A stretch of 41,573 nucleotides of DNA from assembly GCF_017599325.1 (NCBI RefSeq), contig NZ_JAGFVM010000040.1, positions 1 through 41,573 of the forward strand. Direction: 5' to 3'. A program made the translations under genes and the position numbers. The notes under the pieces were generated by a model, which searched no databases, was not told the origin of the DNA, and worked only from the letters and a program-made list of their open reading frames with translations. The DNA is from Marinilactibacillus kalidii. Its GTDB lineage: Bacteria > Bacillota > Bacilli > Lactobacillales > Carnobacteriaceae_A. Of this stretch, positions 24,603 to 33,065 are shown piece after piece (the stretch's first letter is position 1; every line of letters starts with the position of its first letter).

Positions 24603-25769
24603 TTAAAAAAGAGAAATGACTCGATCATTGAAATAATTAGTTGTTTGAGGTTTATCTTTGTACATAAGCAATACATCTTCATCAATACCCAACAATGATT
24701 CTAAGAAAGCTGAATGAATTGCATAGGTGTCTAGAAAATCATCTAAACTCAATAGATTATTTTCTAGAACAAGTGTCAGTAATGCACGTAACTTTCCAGG
24801 GCGTACGATAGGAATATCTTCGTCTAAAGGTTCTAATTTTCTATATTTCAAACGATTTAAAGCGGAATAAAAGTAACGATTTTCTTCAAAAGTGAGTAAT
24901 CCTAGCTTATAAGCGCGATATTCTAAAGCTTGAATAGATACGTGGTAGTTCATTTTAAGCTCAATATAAGACTCAGGATTGGATTTTTTAGTAAGCGAAT
25001 GGAAGCTTTCTATAAATTCATCTTCAGGTAGTAAGAAGTATGAGGCAAAATCATTCGCTTCCTTTTCAATTTGTTGACGTTCCTTTTTATCCAAACTATC
25101 CATATCGATATGATGATGCATGAGTAAGTGTCCTAATTCGTGTGCGAGATCAAAATTACGACGGACAGAGGATTTTTTCTCAGTACCAAGAATGATAAAA
25201 GGGATATCTTTCTTAGTCCAAGTACTGTAAGCATCTATTCGTGAGCCCATATTCTTTTCTAGTATATAAATTCCTGACAGTTCAAGCCTGTACAGTAGTT
25301 CTTTATTCTCAATGATACCCAGTTTTTTTCTAGCGATAGAAGCAACGTGCTCAATCGTATTTTTCTCAATCGAAGAAGAACGATACAGATATGTTTCGAC
25401 ATTTTTTCTTAGAGAAAAAATAGTTTGAGTAGGCAAAGCCACTGTCTTTTCAAACTTAGAAATAAAATGATTTACAAAATTGATATAAGTCATTTCCATT
25501 TTAGCTTTTTTCCTAGAATCACGATCTTCAGCGCTATAAGCTATGCGCTCGATATCAGCGACGTTTTCTATGAATGATTCTGTGTAAAAGAATTGAGGCT
25601 TGACAGAGAAAATCTTTTTTAATTCATTGATAATTTCAAGTTTAGGAATAGTGTATTGATTTTCAAATTGCCACACAGCTTGTTCTGTTACCTTGATCAT
25701 TTCTGCAAGTTCTTTTCGGGAGAGACCGTTCAATTCGCGCAAGTCTTTCAATTTTTCTCCGTAAAACAT
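24603..25769 (-). CDS. XRE HTH plus ImmA/IrrE-type metallopeptidase
   Basis: 388 residues from the ATG at 25769 (a GTG at 25778 is also in frame; SD AGGAA suits the ATG). Residues about 5-58 form an XRE helix-turn-helix (LRELNGLSRKELAEMIKVTE). The middle to C-terminal part is a COG2856-like Zn peptidase with the HExxH motif in FDLAHELGHLLMHH (about 210-214) and the downstream EKEANDFASYFLLPED helix. Such proteins bind DNA and cleave a partner regulator, often in mobile elements or stress responses. No toxin, integrase or phage gene is adjacent, so the partner is unknown. Confidence 0.85.
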   Translation of the reverse strand: MFYGEKLKDLRELNGLSRKELAEMIKVTEQAVWQFENQYTIPKLEIINELKKIFSVKPQFFYTESFIENVADIERIAYSAEDRDSRKKAKMEMTYINFVNHFISKFEKTVALPTQTIFSLRKNVETYLYRSSSIEKNTIEHVASIARKKLGIIENKELLYRLELSGIYILEKNMGSRIDAYSTWTKKDIPFIILGTEKKSSVRRNFDLAHELGHLLMHHHIDMDSLDKKERQQIEKEANDFASYFLLPEDEFIESFHSLTKKSNPESYIELKMNYHVSIQALEYRAYKLGLLTFEENRYFYSALNRLKYRKLEPLDEDIPIVRPGKLRALLTLVLENNLLSLDDFLDTYAIHSAFLESLLGIDEDVLLMYKDKPQTTNYFNDRVISLF

Positions 25770-25927
25770 GTTCAACACTTCCTAACTAAATTCATTAGTT
25801 GACCTTTTGATTTGGTCTCTTCGTCTGGAGTCATATTAAAAAAATTGTTCGTATGTACATTTCATAATTTACCATTCTTCAAAAAGTATAAACATTAAAA
25901 TTTGATTTTTTTTAAAGTGAAAGATGA

Positions 25928-25957
25928 TTAGTGCAACTTAGTGAATCTATAGTGCAA
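25928..25957 (+). promoter_or_regulatory. helically phased direct repeats, LytTR-type binding site
   Basis: TTAGTGCAA (25928-25936), TTAGTGAAT (25938-25946) and ATAGTGCAA (25949-25957) are spaced 10 and 11 bases start to start. The two best copies are 21 bases apart with a 12-base spacer, the geometry of AgrA/LytTR sites. They lie about 75 bases upstream of the LytTR gene, with TAAGAT at 25968-25973 as a possible -10 box. Autoregulation is a likely reading. Confidence 0.5.
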
Positions 25958-26029
25958 GAGAGCTTAATAAGATTGAAATACATTATTTGGGTAGGTAAAC
26001 TTAATCTATCGTTATGAAAGGAGGAGCAT

Positions 26030-26467
26030 ATGAAGCTGAAGTTGGTTGAAGATAAAAGCTTAAAAGAAGCACTTGTTAGTATTGCATATGGGGTTTATGA
26101 CAAACATATTCAGAGAGTAATTGATGTGGTGGAAGAAAGCCGTTTGCAATTGAAAGGCATTGTAGACGATTGCGAGCATCCAGTTAAGATTGGTGATATT
26201 TATTACGTAGAAACGGTAGAGAATAAAACTTTTCTTTATACAGAATCAAAGGTGCTTGAGAATAAAGAGAAATTGTATAAATTAGAAAAGCTATTGCAAG
26301 AGACTTCTTTTGTGCGTATCAGCAAGAGTGTTTTATTGAATATGAATTATCTGGAAAGCGTGCGTCCAATGCACAATTACCGATTAGAAGCGCATTTGAA
26401 AAATGGTGAAAAACAGGTGATCAATCGTCATTATATTCAACGTGTAAAAACGTATCTGGATCTATAA
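26030..26467 (+). CDS. LytTR-family DNA-binding regulator
   Basis: 145 residues. The C-terminal two thirds (about 45-143) is a LytTR domain with the usual pattern IYYVETVENKTFLYT, then LLQETSFVRISKSVLLNMNY and NRHYIQRVKTYL. The N-terminal part is short and has no receiver domain. Such proteins are commonly paired with a DUF3021 membrane partner, and one follows after 16 bases. SD AAAGGAGG is present. It probably acts as a membrane-gated transcription regulator, inferred from the family. Confidence 0.88.
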   Translation: MKLKLVEDKSLKEALVSIAYGVYDKHIQRVIDVVEESRLQLKGIVDDCEHPVKIGDIYYVETVENKTFLYTESKVLENKEKLYKLEKLLQETSFVRISKSVLLNMNYLESVRPMHNYRLEAHLKNGEKQVINRHYIQRVKTYLDL

Positions 26468-26483
26468 GAGAGGAGAGCATACG

Positions 26484-26882
26484 ATGGGTAAACAATTTTT
26501 TTCAGACTATTTTGATACGATGACATTTATTTTTACAACGATTGTTTTTATAGCATCTTTGTTACATGTTTTTAACTTAATAAGCGTTGGAGATATGAGT
26601 AACTTTGTTTTAATTACTGCGGTTTTGACATTTGTTTTATCGTTGATTCCGTATCTGATGTCTCAATTAACTTTTAAATCTTGGTATATGTTTCATATAT
26701 TAAACGCGACGGTTCAACTAATAGGACTATTTTCCTTAGGCATATTTTTGAGAGGAGGACTACCAACTTTAGGGAGTGCGCTGATCAGTATGGTGATTTT
26801 CTTTAGTCTTTATCTATTAAGTATGGCAAAAAAAATACATGAGCTTAAGCAATTGGCCGATATGATGAATGAACGACTTTGA
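26484..26882 (+). CDS. DUF3021-type membrane protein, partner of LytTR regulator
   Basis: 132 residues with four hydrophobic spans (about 12-32, 40-60, 68-92, 95-118) and a charged C-terminal tail. Size, topology and position directly behind a LytTR gene match DUF3021 proteins. Such proteins probably hold or inhibit their regulator at the membrane. SD AGAGGAGAG precedes the ATG. Confidence 0.8.
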   Translation: MGKQFFSDYFDTMTFIFTTIVFIASLLHVFNLISVGDMSNFVLITAVLTFVLSLIPYLMSQLTFKSWYMFHILNATVQLIGLFSLGIFLRGGLPTLGSALISMVIFFSLYLLSMAKKIHELKQLADMMNERL

Positions 26883-26942
26883 GAATCATTTTCGGGCTGT
26901 GCATGTGTAGTTGGGACGCAATATGAAAAAAAGTGGAAAGAA

Positions 26943-26979
26943 TCGAGTAGTGAGCTAGTTTTTGTGGAACACTACTCGA
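26943..26979. repeat. perfect 10-base inverted repeat
   Basis: TCGAGTAGTG (26943-26952) and CACTACTCGA (26970-26979) have a 17-base spacer. No T run follows, so it could be an operator for the gene at 27100 or a poor terminator of the LytTR operon. Confidence 0.45.
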
Positions 26980-27099
26980 AGGTACATAGGTATAGAATGT
27001 TATAAAAACCCGATAGAATAACGTAGCGTATGTGGAAGGGGCTGCTAAGGTTGTGTTAAACTGATAGCAAGAAACGCTTTTCTTGCGGAGGTGTGACGA

Positions 27100-27315
27100 A
27101 TGAGTAGAAAACTATTCTGGAGTTTAGCGATTGCTTATGCTTTGATAACCTTTTTATTGCATTTTGTCTTTCAGACAGTTATCGGAGGAATCTTAATGGC
27201 GTTAAGCTATCTGGCAATAGTCGTAACTATACTATATTGGATTTTTAATATTATTCGATTTGCGATTAGACAAGAGGTTTACAATCGTAAAGAAGATCAG
27301 GATAAAGAGAACTAA
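27100..27315 (+). CDS. small two-span membrane protein, unknown function
   Basis: 71 residues. GGAGGTG lies 6-7 bases before ATG. Two hydrophobic segments (about 6-27 and 30-50) are followed by a basic/acidic tail RQEVYNRKEDQDKEN. No family is recognised. Confidence 0.6.
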   Translation: MSRKLFWSLAIAYALITFLLHFVFQTVIGGILMALSYLAIVVTILYWIFNIIRFAIRQEVYNRKEDQDKEN

Positions 27316-27510
27316 CTGACGGATCTTTAAAAGATAAAAAGATGCTTTTTGTAATTGGGTTCAATTCGCCCTTGTATCTATCCGTTGGTTATTGGGGTAT
27401 TTGTGTAGTATCTTTTATCGCATTAGTGAAACTGAAGTACAGAAATTACGACTAAAAGTTTATATTAGAAATTTTAATTTTTCTAGCGGTTGAAAATTTT
27501 TAAAGGAATA

Positions 27511-27560
27511 TAAAATAGCGCTAATGATGGTGTGAATAAACCATCATTAGCGCTATTTTA
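27511..27560. terminator. bidirectional intrinsic terminator
   Basis: A perfect 20-bp stem (27511-27530 with 27541-27560, core AATAGCGCTAATGATGG) around a 10-base loop separates convergent genes. The remainder of the gap from 27316 holds nothing I can assign. Confidence 0.85.
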
Positions 27561-27586
27561 CGATACTCTTTTGGTACTAAAAGTAA

Positions 27587-28132
27587 TTAGATAACAGTTG
27601 CTCCCAACGTATTCTCGAAGTGTCTCAGTGCCCACTCATGACCAGGCTGATCAAAACTCGCAACGGCTGCTTGATGAACAACGATGGAGAAACCTTTGTT
27701 ATAAGCGTCCACTGCTGTATGCAAGACACAAATATCTGTACATACACCGATCAAGTGGACTTCTGTGATATTACGTTCTCTTAGTTTTGTTTCTAAGTCA
27801 GTACCATTGAATGCACTGTAGCGCCTTTTGTCTGTGTAATAAACAGTTTTAGCGGTTTTAATTTGTTGGTAATAAGCTTCCAAATCACCATAAAGCAGCC
27901 GTCCATCTGTTCCTTCGATATTGTGGGGAGGAAACAACTTCGTTTCTGGATGGTAAGGATCTTGTTCTGTGTGTTTGTCGATTGCGAAGGCAACAAAGTC
28001 ATCAGCTTCATAGAATTCTTTAGTCAATGCCAACACTTTGTCGTGTATAGCTTGACCAGGCTCACCGCAAGTCAACGCACCATCCGTCGCAACAAAGTCA
28101 TTCGTATAATCAATATTAATCAATGCTTTCAT
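27587..28132 (-). CDS. pncA: nicotinamidase / isochorismatase-family hydrolase
   Basis: 181 residues. The Asp-Lys-Cys triad is visible as Asp8 (INIDYTNDF), Lys102 (YTDKRRYSAF) and Cys135 (GVCTDICV). Metal ligands fit Asp52, His54 and His61 (IDKHTEQDPYHPE). The enzyme would convert nicotinamide to nicotinate for NAD salvage. The sequence closely resembles lactic acid bacterial PncA. SD AAAGGA precedes the ATG. Confidence 0.85.
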   Translation of the reverse strand: MKALINIDYTNDFVATDGALTCGEPGQAIHDKVLALTKEFYEADDFVAFAIDKHTEQDPYHPETKLFPPHNIEGTDGRLLYGDLEAYYQQIKTAKTVYYTDKRRYSAFNGTDLETKLRERNITEVHLIGVCTDICVLHTAVDAYNKGFSIVVHQAAVASFDQPGHEWALRHFENTLGATVI

Positions 28133-28333
28133 GTATCATTATCCTTTCTGATAGTAGTTTTGACTTTAGAGTATCAAATGTTGGAGATAAAGCAAGTCTT
28201 TGTTGGATAATAAATAAGCGTTGCGAAAATGATTGTGATGAAGGAAAGTGTTTGATATCATATGAAAGATATAACATGTTTAACAGTGAATTGAGTTACG
28301 ACCGCTTTAATTAAAAAGCATAGGGGAGATTGC

Positions 28334-29065
28334 ATGTTTATAGATAGAAAACAAATGAGAAAGACTGCGGATGAGTTAGTTAAAAATAATGCAAAAGTGG
28401 CATACGGTATTATGGTTGTTCCATTCATCATTATCATTTTGGTTAGAATAGTTATTTCCTTATTGGACATCTATTACTTAGTAGATGTTATCAACCTACT
28501 ATATATAGTCGGCGTGCCATTCTTAATTTCTATTACGCTTTTTAAAGTTATTAAAAGCGAAGAAATTTCTTTTAAGAAAAGTTTGAGTATGGAGAACAAA
28601 GATAATTTACTGAGATACTATTTGGGGGCTTTACTACTCAATGTGTATGCATTCCTTTGGACATTACTTTTCATCATACCAGGCTTAATAAAGAGTTTTT
28701 CTTACTCGATGACACCATTTATTATGAAGGAAGATCCTTCACTTAACGCTAATCAGGCAATTACGCGTAGTCGAGAAATGATGGATGGCTATAAGAAAGA
28801 TATATTTTTTATTTATTTTCGCTATTATATTTTGCCTGTTGTTCTAATGACTATTGGCGTTGCGGCTTATTCGGTGAGTTTTGTTGCACTTTTATTTGGT
28901 ATTGAGGTGGTAGGCGCCTATATACTAAGTTTGTTAGTTTTAGGTATTATTAGTCCAATCATTGCTATCGTTCTTTTCATTAGAAATTGTGCTCGATATT
29001 ATGCAGCTACAGCTATATTTTATGAAAAACTGACTAGGGAAAACACGATGAAAGATGTATTCTAA
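28334..29065 (+). CDS. DUF975 family membrane protein, copy 1
   Basis: 243 residues with about five spans. Family marks include the N-terminal RKQMRKTADELVKNNAK and the central SYSMTPFIMKEDPSLNANQA. SD AGGGGAG precedes the ATG. A paralogue lies at 33066. The function of the family is not established. Confidence 0.82.
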   Translation: MFIDRKQMRKTADELVKNNAKVAYGIMVVPFIIIILVRIVISLLDIYYLVDVINLLYIVGVPFLISITLFKVIKSEEISFKKSLSMENKDNLLRYYLGALLLNVYAFLWTLLFIIPGLIKSFSYSMTPFIMKEDPSLNANQAITRSREMMDGYKKDIFFIYFRYYILPVVLMTIGVAAYSVSFVALLFGIEVVGAYILSLLVLGIISPIIAIVLFIRNCARYYAATAIFYEKLTRENTMKDVF

Positions 29066-29094
29066 ATCATCAGTAACTAAATAAAAAAGTTAAG

Positions 29095-29164
29095 TTGACA
29101 ACCTTTTTATTCATTGATAAGATTATGAAAATCAATTGACTAGAAAAGGGTTTAGGATTATAAA
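29095..29164 (+). promoter_or_regulatory. two overlapping-region promoters for the 29381 gene
   Basis: TTGACA (29095-29100) with TAAGAT (29118-29123), and TTGACT (29136-29141) with TATAAA (29159-29164), each have 17-base spacers. They predict leaders of about 250 and 210 bases. The next feature is a strong terminator at 29314, placed before the gene. Confidence 0.6.
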
Positions 29165-29313
29165 AATTGAAGTTCGCTGAGTGTTAGATGATTAGACTTG
29201 TTGTCCAGAATAGGTCAAAGTGTCAGTAAATTCTTAGGTTACGTACACTGGTTAAGTTAGTTACTATAAAGAATTTTAAATCAAGGTAACAAAACGAGAA
29301 GTTTTTTTATTTT

Positions 29314-29354
29314 TCCGTCCTTGCACAAGTCTAGTTGTGCAAGGACGGATTTTT
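29314..29354 (+). terminator. intrinsic terminator in the leader of the dehydrogenase gene
   Basis: A 15-bp perfect stem (29314-29328 with 29335-29349, core CCGTCCTTGCACAA) with a 6-base loop is followed by TTTTT. Only 26 bases separate it from the ATG at 29381, too few for a full promoter, so the gene's transcript must pass through it. It is a candidate transcription attenuator. No known riboswitch or T-box motif was recognised in the leader. Confidence 0.75.
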
Positions 29355-29380
29355 AATATCATTAGGGGGAGAAAGCTGAA

Positions 29381-30469
29381 ATGTCATTAATTGTTAGAAC
29401 GGGACCGCAAGAATATGAGTGTCGAACTGGTGTGTTGGAGACACTGACACACCGAGTGCATCAATATAAAAAGGTTGTATTGATACATGGTACAACCTCT
29501 TGGGATAGCGCTAAACCCTATTTAAAAGGGCTTATAGAAAGCGACGTAGAATACCAATTGAGTCCATTTAACGGAGAATGTACCTACGCAGAAGTAGATC
29601 GTATCGTAGCACTTGCTGAGGAGAGTAAGGCAGATGTGATTATCGGTGTGGGCGGTGGGAAACTCTGTGATGCAGTGAAATACGCGGCTGTTAAAGTAGC
29701 TGGTTTACAGTCCATTTTGGTGCCAACATTAGCCAGCAATTGTGCGCCGTGGACGCCGTTGAGTGTAATGTATGATGAAGAAGGAATATGTCTTGGTTTT
29801 GATATTCATAATGAGCAAGTAGGGATGTTGTTGATTGAACCAGCGCTGATTATGAATTCTCCGGTGAATTACTTTATTGCAGGGATAGCGGATACCTTGG
29901 CGAAATGGTATGAATCAGATGTCATTTTATCGCAACCAGCGCATCAAACAAACGCTTTCTTGCAAATGGCTCGCGCGGCAGCACAACAGTGTCGAGATGA
30001 TATCGTTCAACATGGACTTCAAGCAGTCTCTGATATGCGCGCACAAACCTTGACGCCAGTATTCACACAGATTATAGAGACGATTATTGCAATCAGCGGA
30101 CTAGTTGGTGGTTTAGGAGACAGCTATGCTAGAACCACGATTGGACATGCTGTACACGATAAAATAACGATTTTTCCAGAATCTCATGCGTTCTTGCATG
30201 GCGAAAAAGTAGCTTATGGTGTCATGGTTCAACTTGCATTCGAAGATAACTGGAGTGAGATTGACAAATTGAGCAATGTTTACGATGAATTGGCTTTACC
30301 CAAATCACTAAAGGATCTCGAACTAGGGCAGTTGTCTGAAAAACAAATCAAAGCTTTTGCTGATGAAATCGTTCAAGATGAAATACTCGTTAGTACTGGC
30401 TATCCGGTCACGCATGAAAGTCTCTATCAATCAATGATTGCTTTAGAAGTCTATATGAAATCAACATGA
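29381..30469 (+). CDS. iron-containing alcohol dehydrogenase / glycerol dehydrogenase-like
   Basis: 362 residues. The nucleotide-binding loop IIGVGGGKLCDAVKYAA, the PTLASNCAPWTPLSV segment and the metal-site residues (Asp in GIADTLAKWYE; His in TTIGHAVHDKI and ESHAFLHGEKVAYG) place it in the GldA/HcxA-like group. It would reduce or oxidise a small hydroxy compound using NAD(P). SD AGGGGGAG precedes the ATG. The transcript appears to be under attenuator control. Confidence 0.82.
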   Translation: MSLIVRTGPQEYECRTGVLETLTHRVHQYKKVVLIHGTTSWDSAKPYLKGLIESDVEYQLSPFNGECTYAEVDRIVALAEESKADVIIGVGGGKLCDAVKYAAVKVAGLQSILVPTLASNCAPWTPLSVMYDEEGICLGFDIHNEQVGMLLIEPALIMNSPVNYFIAGIADTLAKWYESDVILSQPAHQTNAFLQMARAAAQQCRDDIVQHGLQAVSDMRAQTLTPVFTQIIETIIAISGLVGGLGDSYARTTIGHAVHDKITIFPESHAFLHGEKVAYGVMVQLAFEDNWSEIDKLSNVYDELALPKSLKDLELGQLSEKQIKAFADEIVQDEILVSTGYPVTHESLYQSMIALEVYMKST

Positions 30470-30528
30470 TAAAGCATCAGGTTACTAGAGATTGAAAAGT
30501 ATGTTTGAATAATAAATGATTTCTCAAA

Positions 30529-30572
30529 AAATCCTCCAAAGGTTGCGTAATGACGCCACTTTTGGAGGATTT
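30529..30572. terminator. bidirectional intrinsic terminator
   Basis: AAATCCTCCAAA (30529-30540) pairs with TTTGGAGGATTT (30561-30572) between convergent genes. Confidence 0.75.
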
Positions 30573-30599
30573 GTATTTACTTGAAAAAGATCACTCGAT

Positions 30600-31151
30600 T
30601 TAATGTATGAAATCATTTTTTAAAAGGTAGTATTCGTTCATATCTCTATATTGATCATGTAAAACCATATCTTGTAGCTTTGTACCAACTAATTTAAAGC
30701 CCGTTTTTAAGGCGACTTTATTGCTGGGGATATTTTCGACATCAGCAAAAATAACTAACTTGTTTAGCTTGAGAATCTCAAAACTATACGTACAGATTTC
30801 TTTAACTACTTTAGAAATAATATTTTGACCAGCATAACTTGAATGGATCCAATAACCAATTTCTGCTTTTCCATTAGTGAAATCCATATTGTGTAAATCG
30901 ATACAGCCTATGATTTTATCGTCTTTAAAGATAAAGAACAATTTATCGGTTCCATTTGCGGCACCGTTCATTTTCATTTTGATGTAATCTTTTTGAGTGC
31001 TTGAATCGACAGAACTGTCCACAAAAGTCAAAAAAGCTCTCAAGTGTTCTCTGTCGGAATCGACCAATTTAAAAAGTTCATCAGCCATAAGTAGTTCTGG
31101 ATGAATCAAATCCAAATTTTGTTCAACATTTAACCCCATATATTGTGCCAT
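30600..31151 (-). CDS. GNAT acetyltransferase, RimJ/RimL type
   Basis: 183 residues. It shows the GNAT order, with CIDLHNMDFTNGKAEIGYWI (strand 4) and SYAGQNIISKVVKEI (acyl-CoA loop helix), then LNKLVIFADVENIPSNKVALKTGFK. The RimL-like subgroup acetylates protein N-termini or small amines. SD AAGGAG precedes the ATG. Confidence 0.85.
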   Translation of the reverse strand: MAQYMGLNVEQNLDLIHPELLMADELFKLVDSDREHLRAFLTFVDSSVDSSTQKDYIKMKMNGAANGTDKLFFIFKDDKIIGCIDLHNMDFTNGKAEIGYWIHSSYAGQNIISKVVKEICTYSFEILKLNKLVIFADVENIPSNKVALKTGFKLVGTKLQDMVLHDQYRDMNEYYLLKNDFIH

Positions 31152-31501
31152 ACCATTCTCCTTCTAATACTGTACTTCTCAATGTAGTATAAATCTCTTG
31201 ATAAATACATTTAAGCTTATAAAAGGGGGAAATGCAAATCCTACTGATTGATCAATTTAGTGATGCTTTTCTCAATGCGCCAATGATTAGAGAGAATCAA
31301 CAAAATTTCTTTTACAAAAGGAGGCAATGAGTCAGAAAAATCATGAAGTAAAAAGAGAATTAACAGCTGAAAAATCTGAAAATACTTTTTTTATATGTAA
31401 ACGTAATCTTCTGATTTTTCGAAAAAAAGCGCAACAACAGTCATCTATATTATGGTATTATTATTAATTATAAATTAGATTAACACTAAAGGAGTTTAGG
31501 G
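31152..31501. other. intergenic region, no assignable gene
   Basis: This 350-base gap lies between divergent genes. It must hold both promoters, but I see no convincing box pair. Two tiny overlapping frames (31232-31330 and 31327-31467) have poor SD spacing and are not called. Confidence 0.5.
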
Positions 31502-32881
31502 ATGGAAGGGTTTATGGAGCAAGTCATGAAAGTCAATGAATTTGTGAATGATATCGTTTGGGGCTGGCCATTATTATTATTGATTTTCGGAACAGGTATT
31601 TTTTTAACAGCGTATACTGGGTTTGTATCATTTAGAAAATTTGGCTATATTATCAGACAGACATTCTTCAAAATGTTCAATAAGAATCAAGTTGGTGAAG
31701 GTGAAATAACGGCTTTTCAAGCTGTTTCAACAGCCTTGGCAGCAACAGTCGGAACGGGAAATATCGCTGGTGTGGGGACAGCGATTGCCATTGGTGGACC
31801 GGGTGCGGTTTTCTGGATGTGGGTAGCCGCATTATTTGGAATGACGACAAAGTACGGAGAAGTGGTGTTATCCATCAAATACCGTGAAAAAACGGCAGAT
31901 GGACGTTTTGTTGGGGGACCGATGTACTACTTAACAAAAGGGGCCAATATGAAATGGCTTGCGATCGTCTTTGCAGCATTTGGAACACTCGCAACATTTG
32001 GTATCGGAAATATGGTGCAATCGAATTCCGTTGCGGATTCGTTAAATGCGACTTTTGGAATTGATCCATTGATTACTGGTATTGTTCTAGCAGTTCTAGT
32101 GGCACTGGTGATTCTAGGTGGGATTCAATCGATTGGAAAGGTCACTGAAATTATTGTACCTTTCATGGCAGCTATCTATATTATTGGTGGTGTAACCATC
32201 ATAGTGCTGAATATTACATTGATACCAGAAGCATTTAGAGTCATTTTTCATGATGCATTTACAGGAACGGCTGCGACAGGTGGATTTGTTGGCTCTTCAA
32301 TTATGTTGTCTATTCGCTATGGGGTTGCTAGAGGTGTCTTCACAAATGAGGCCGGACTTGGTAGTGCACCCATTGCACACGCCGCAGCGACAACGGATCA
32401 TCCTGTTAGACAAGGGTTATGGGGTGTCTTTGAAGTCTTTGCAGATACGATTGTGCTATGTACGATTACTGCACTTGTCATCGTCATGACAGGTGCTTAT
32501 GATACAGGGCTAGATGGTGCGCCTTTGACAACAGCCGCCTTTGAAGAAGGACTAGCTTATGGTGGTTACGTTGTTACATTTGGTTTGATTTTCTTTGCCT
32601 TTTCTACATTGCTCGGTTGGTCATATTATGGGGAACGGTGTATGGAATTTTTATTCGGTCCTAAATCAATTATGATTTATCGTTTAGTCTATTTACCATT
32701 GATTGTTGTTGGATCAGTGGGTGGTCTCCGCGCTGTATGGGCTTTGGCTGATACATTGAATGGGCTTATGGCCTTACCAAATCTGATTGGACTTCTTTTA
32801 CTGAGCCCGATGATCGTGAAGCTCACGAAAGAGTATTTTGGTAAAGACGGAATCTATGAAATCGAAGAGAAGAAAAAATAA
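31502..32881 (+). CDS. sodium:alanine symporter (AGCS family)
   Basis: 459 residues with about eleven spans. Family motifs: FQAVSTALAATVGTGNIAGV near residue 75, GGPMYYLTKG near 137, and GVARGVFTNEAGLGSAPIAH near 277. It imports alanine or glycine with Na+. SD AAAGGAG precedes the ATG and a terminator follows. Confidence 0.92.
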   Translation: MEGFMEQVMKVNEFVNDIVWGWPLLLLIFGTGIFLTAYTGFVSFRKFGYIIRQTFFKMFNKNQVGEGEITAFQAVSTALAATVGTGNIAGVGTAIAIGGPGAVFWMWVAALFGMTTKYGEVVLSIKYREKTADGRFVGGPMYYLTKGANMKWLAIVFAAFGTLATFGIGNMVQSNSVADSLNATFGIDPLITGIVLAVLVALVILGGIQSIGKVTEIIVPFMAAIYIIGGVTIIVLNITLIPEAFRVIFHDAFTGTAATGGFVGSSIMLSIRYGVARGVFTNEAGLGSAPIAHAAATTDHPVRQGLWGVFEVFADTIVLCTITALVIVMTGAYDTGLDGAPLTTAAFEEGLAYGGYVVTFGLIFFAFSTLLGWSYYGERCMEFLFGPKSIMIYRLVYLPLIVVGSVGGLRAVWALADTLNGLMALPNLIGLLLLSPMIVKLTKEYFGKDGIYEIEEKKK

Positions 32882-32887
32882 ATTTTT

Positions 32888-32916
32888 AGAGCCTCTATTG
32901 TAGAGGCTCTTTTTTT
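32888..32916 (+). terminator. intrinsic terminator after AGCS gene
   Basis: AGAGCCTCTA (32888-32897) pairs with TAGAGGCTCT (32901-32910), 3-base loop, then a T run. Confidence 0.9.
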
Positions 32917-33065
32917 GAAGAGGATGTACAAGAGGGGAAATCGTAAATATTAAACAAATGAGAGGGAAATAATTGCATTTTTACAGCAAATAAGTGATAA
33001 TATCCTAGTGACAAATGACTATTGGATTAAAATCGTTGTTTGTTAAAATAAATGAGGAGTGAAAC

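Noticed and set aside
29101-29313. T-box or named riboswitch in the dehydrogenase leader
   Set aside because: The T-box consensus and familiar aptamer motifs are absent by eye, so only a generic attenuator is claimed.
31232-31467. Two tiny overlapping plus-strand frames (32 and 46 codons) before the AGCS gene
   Set aside because: SD spacing is too short for both, composition is not protein-like and no family is recognised.
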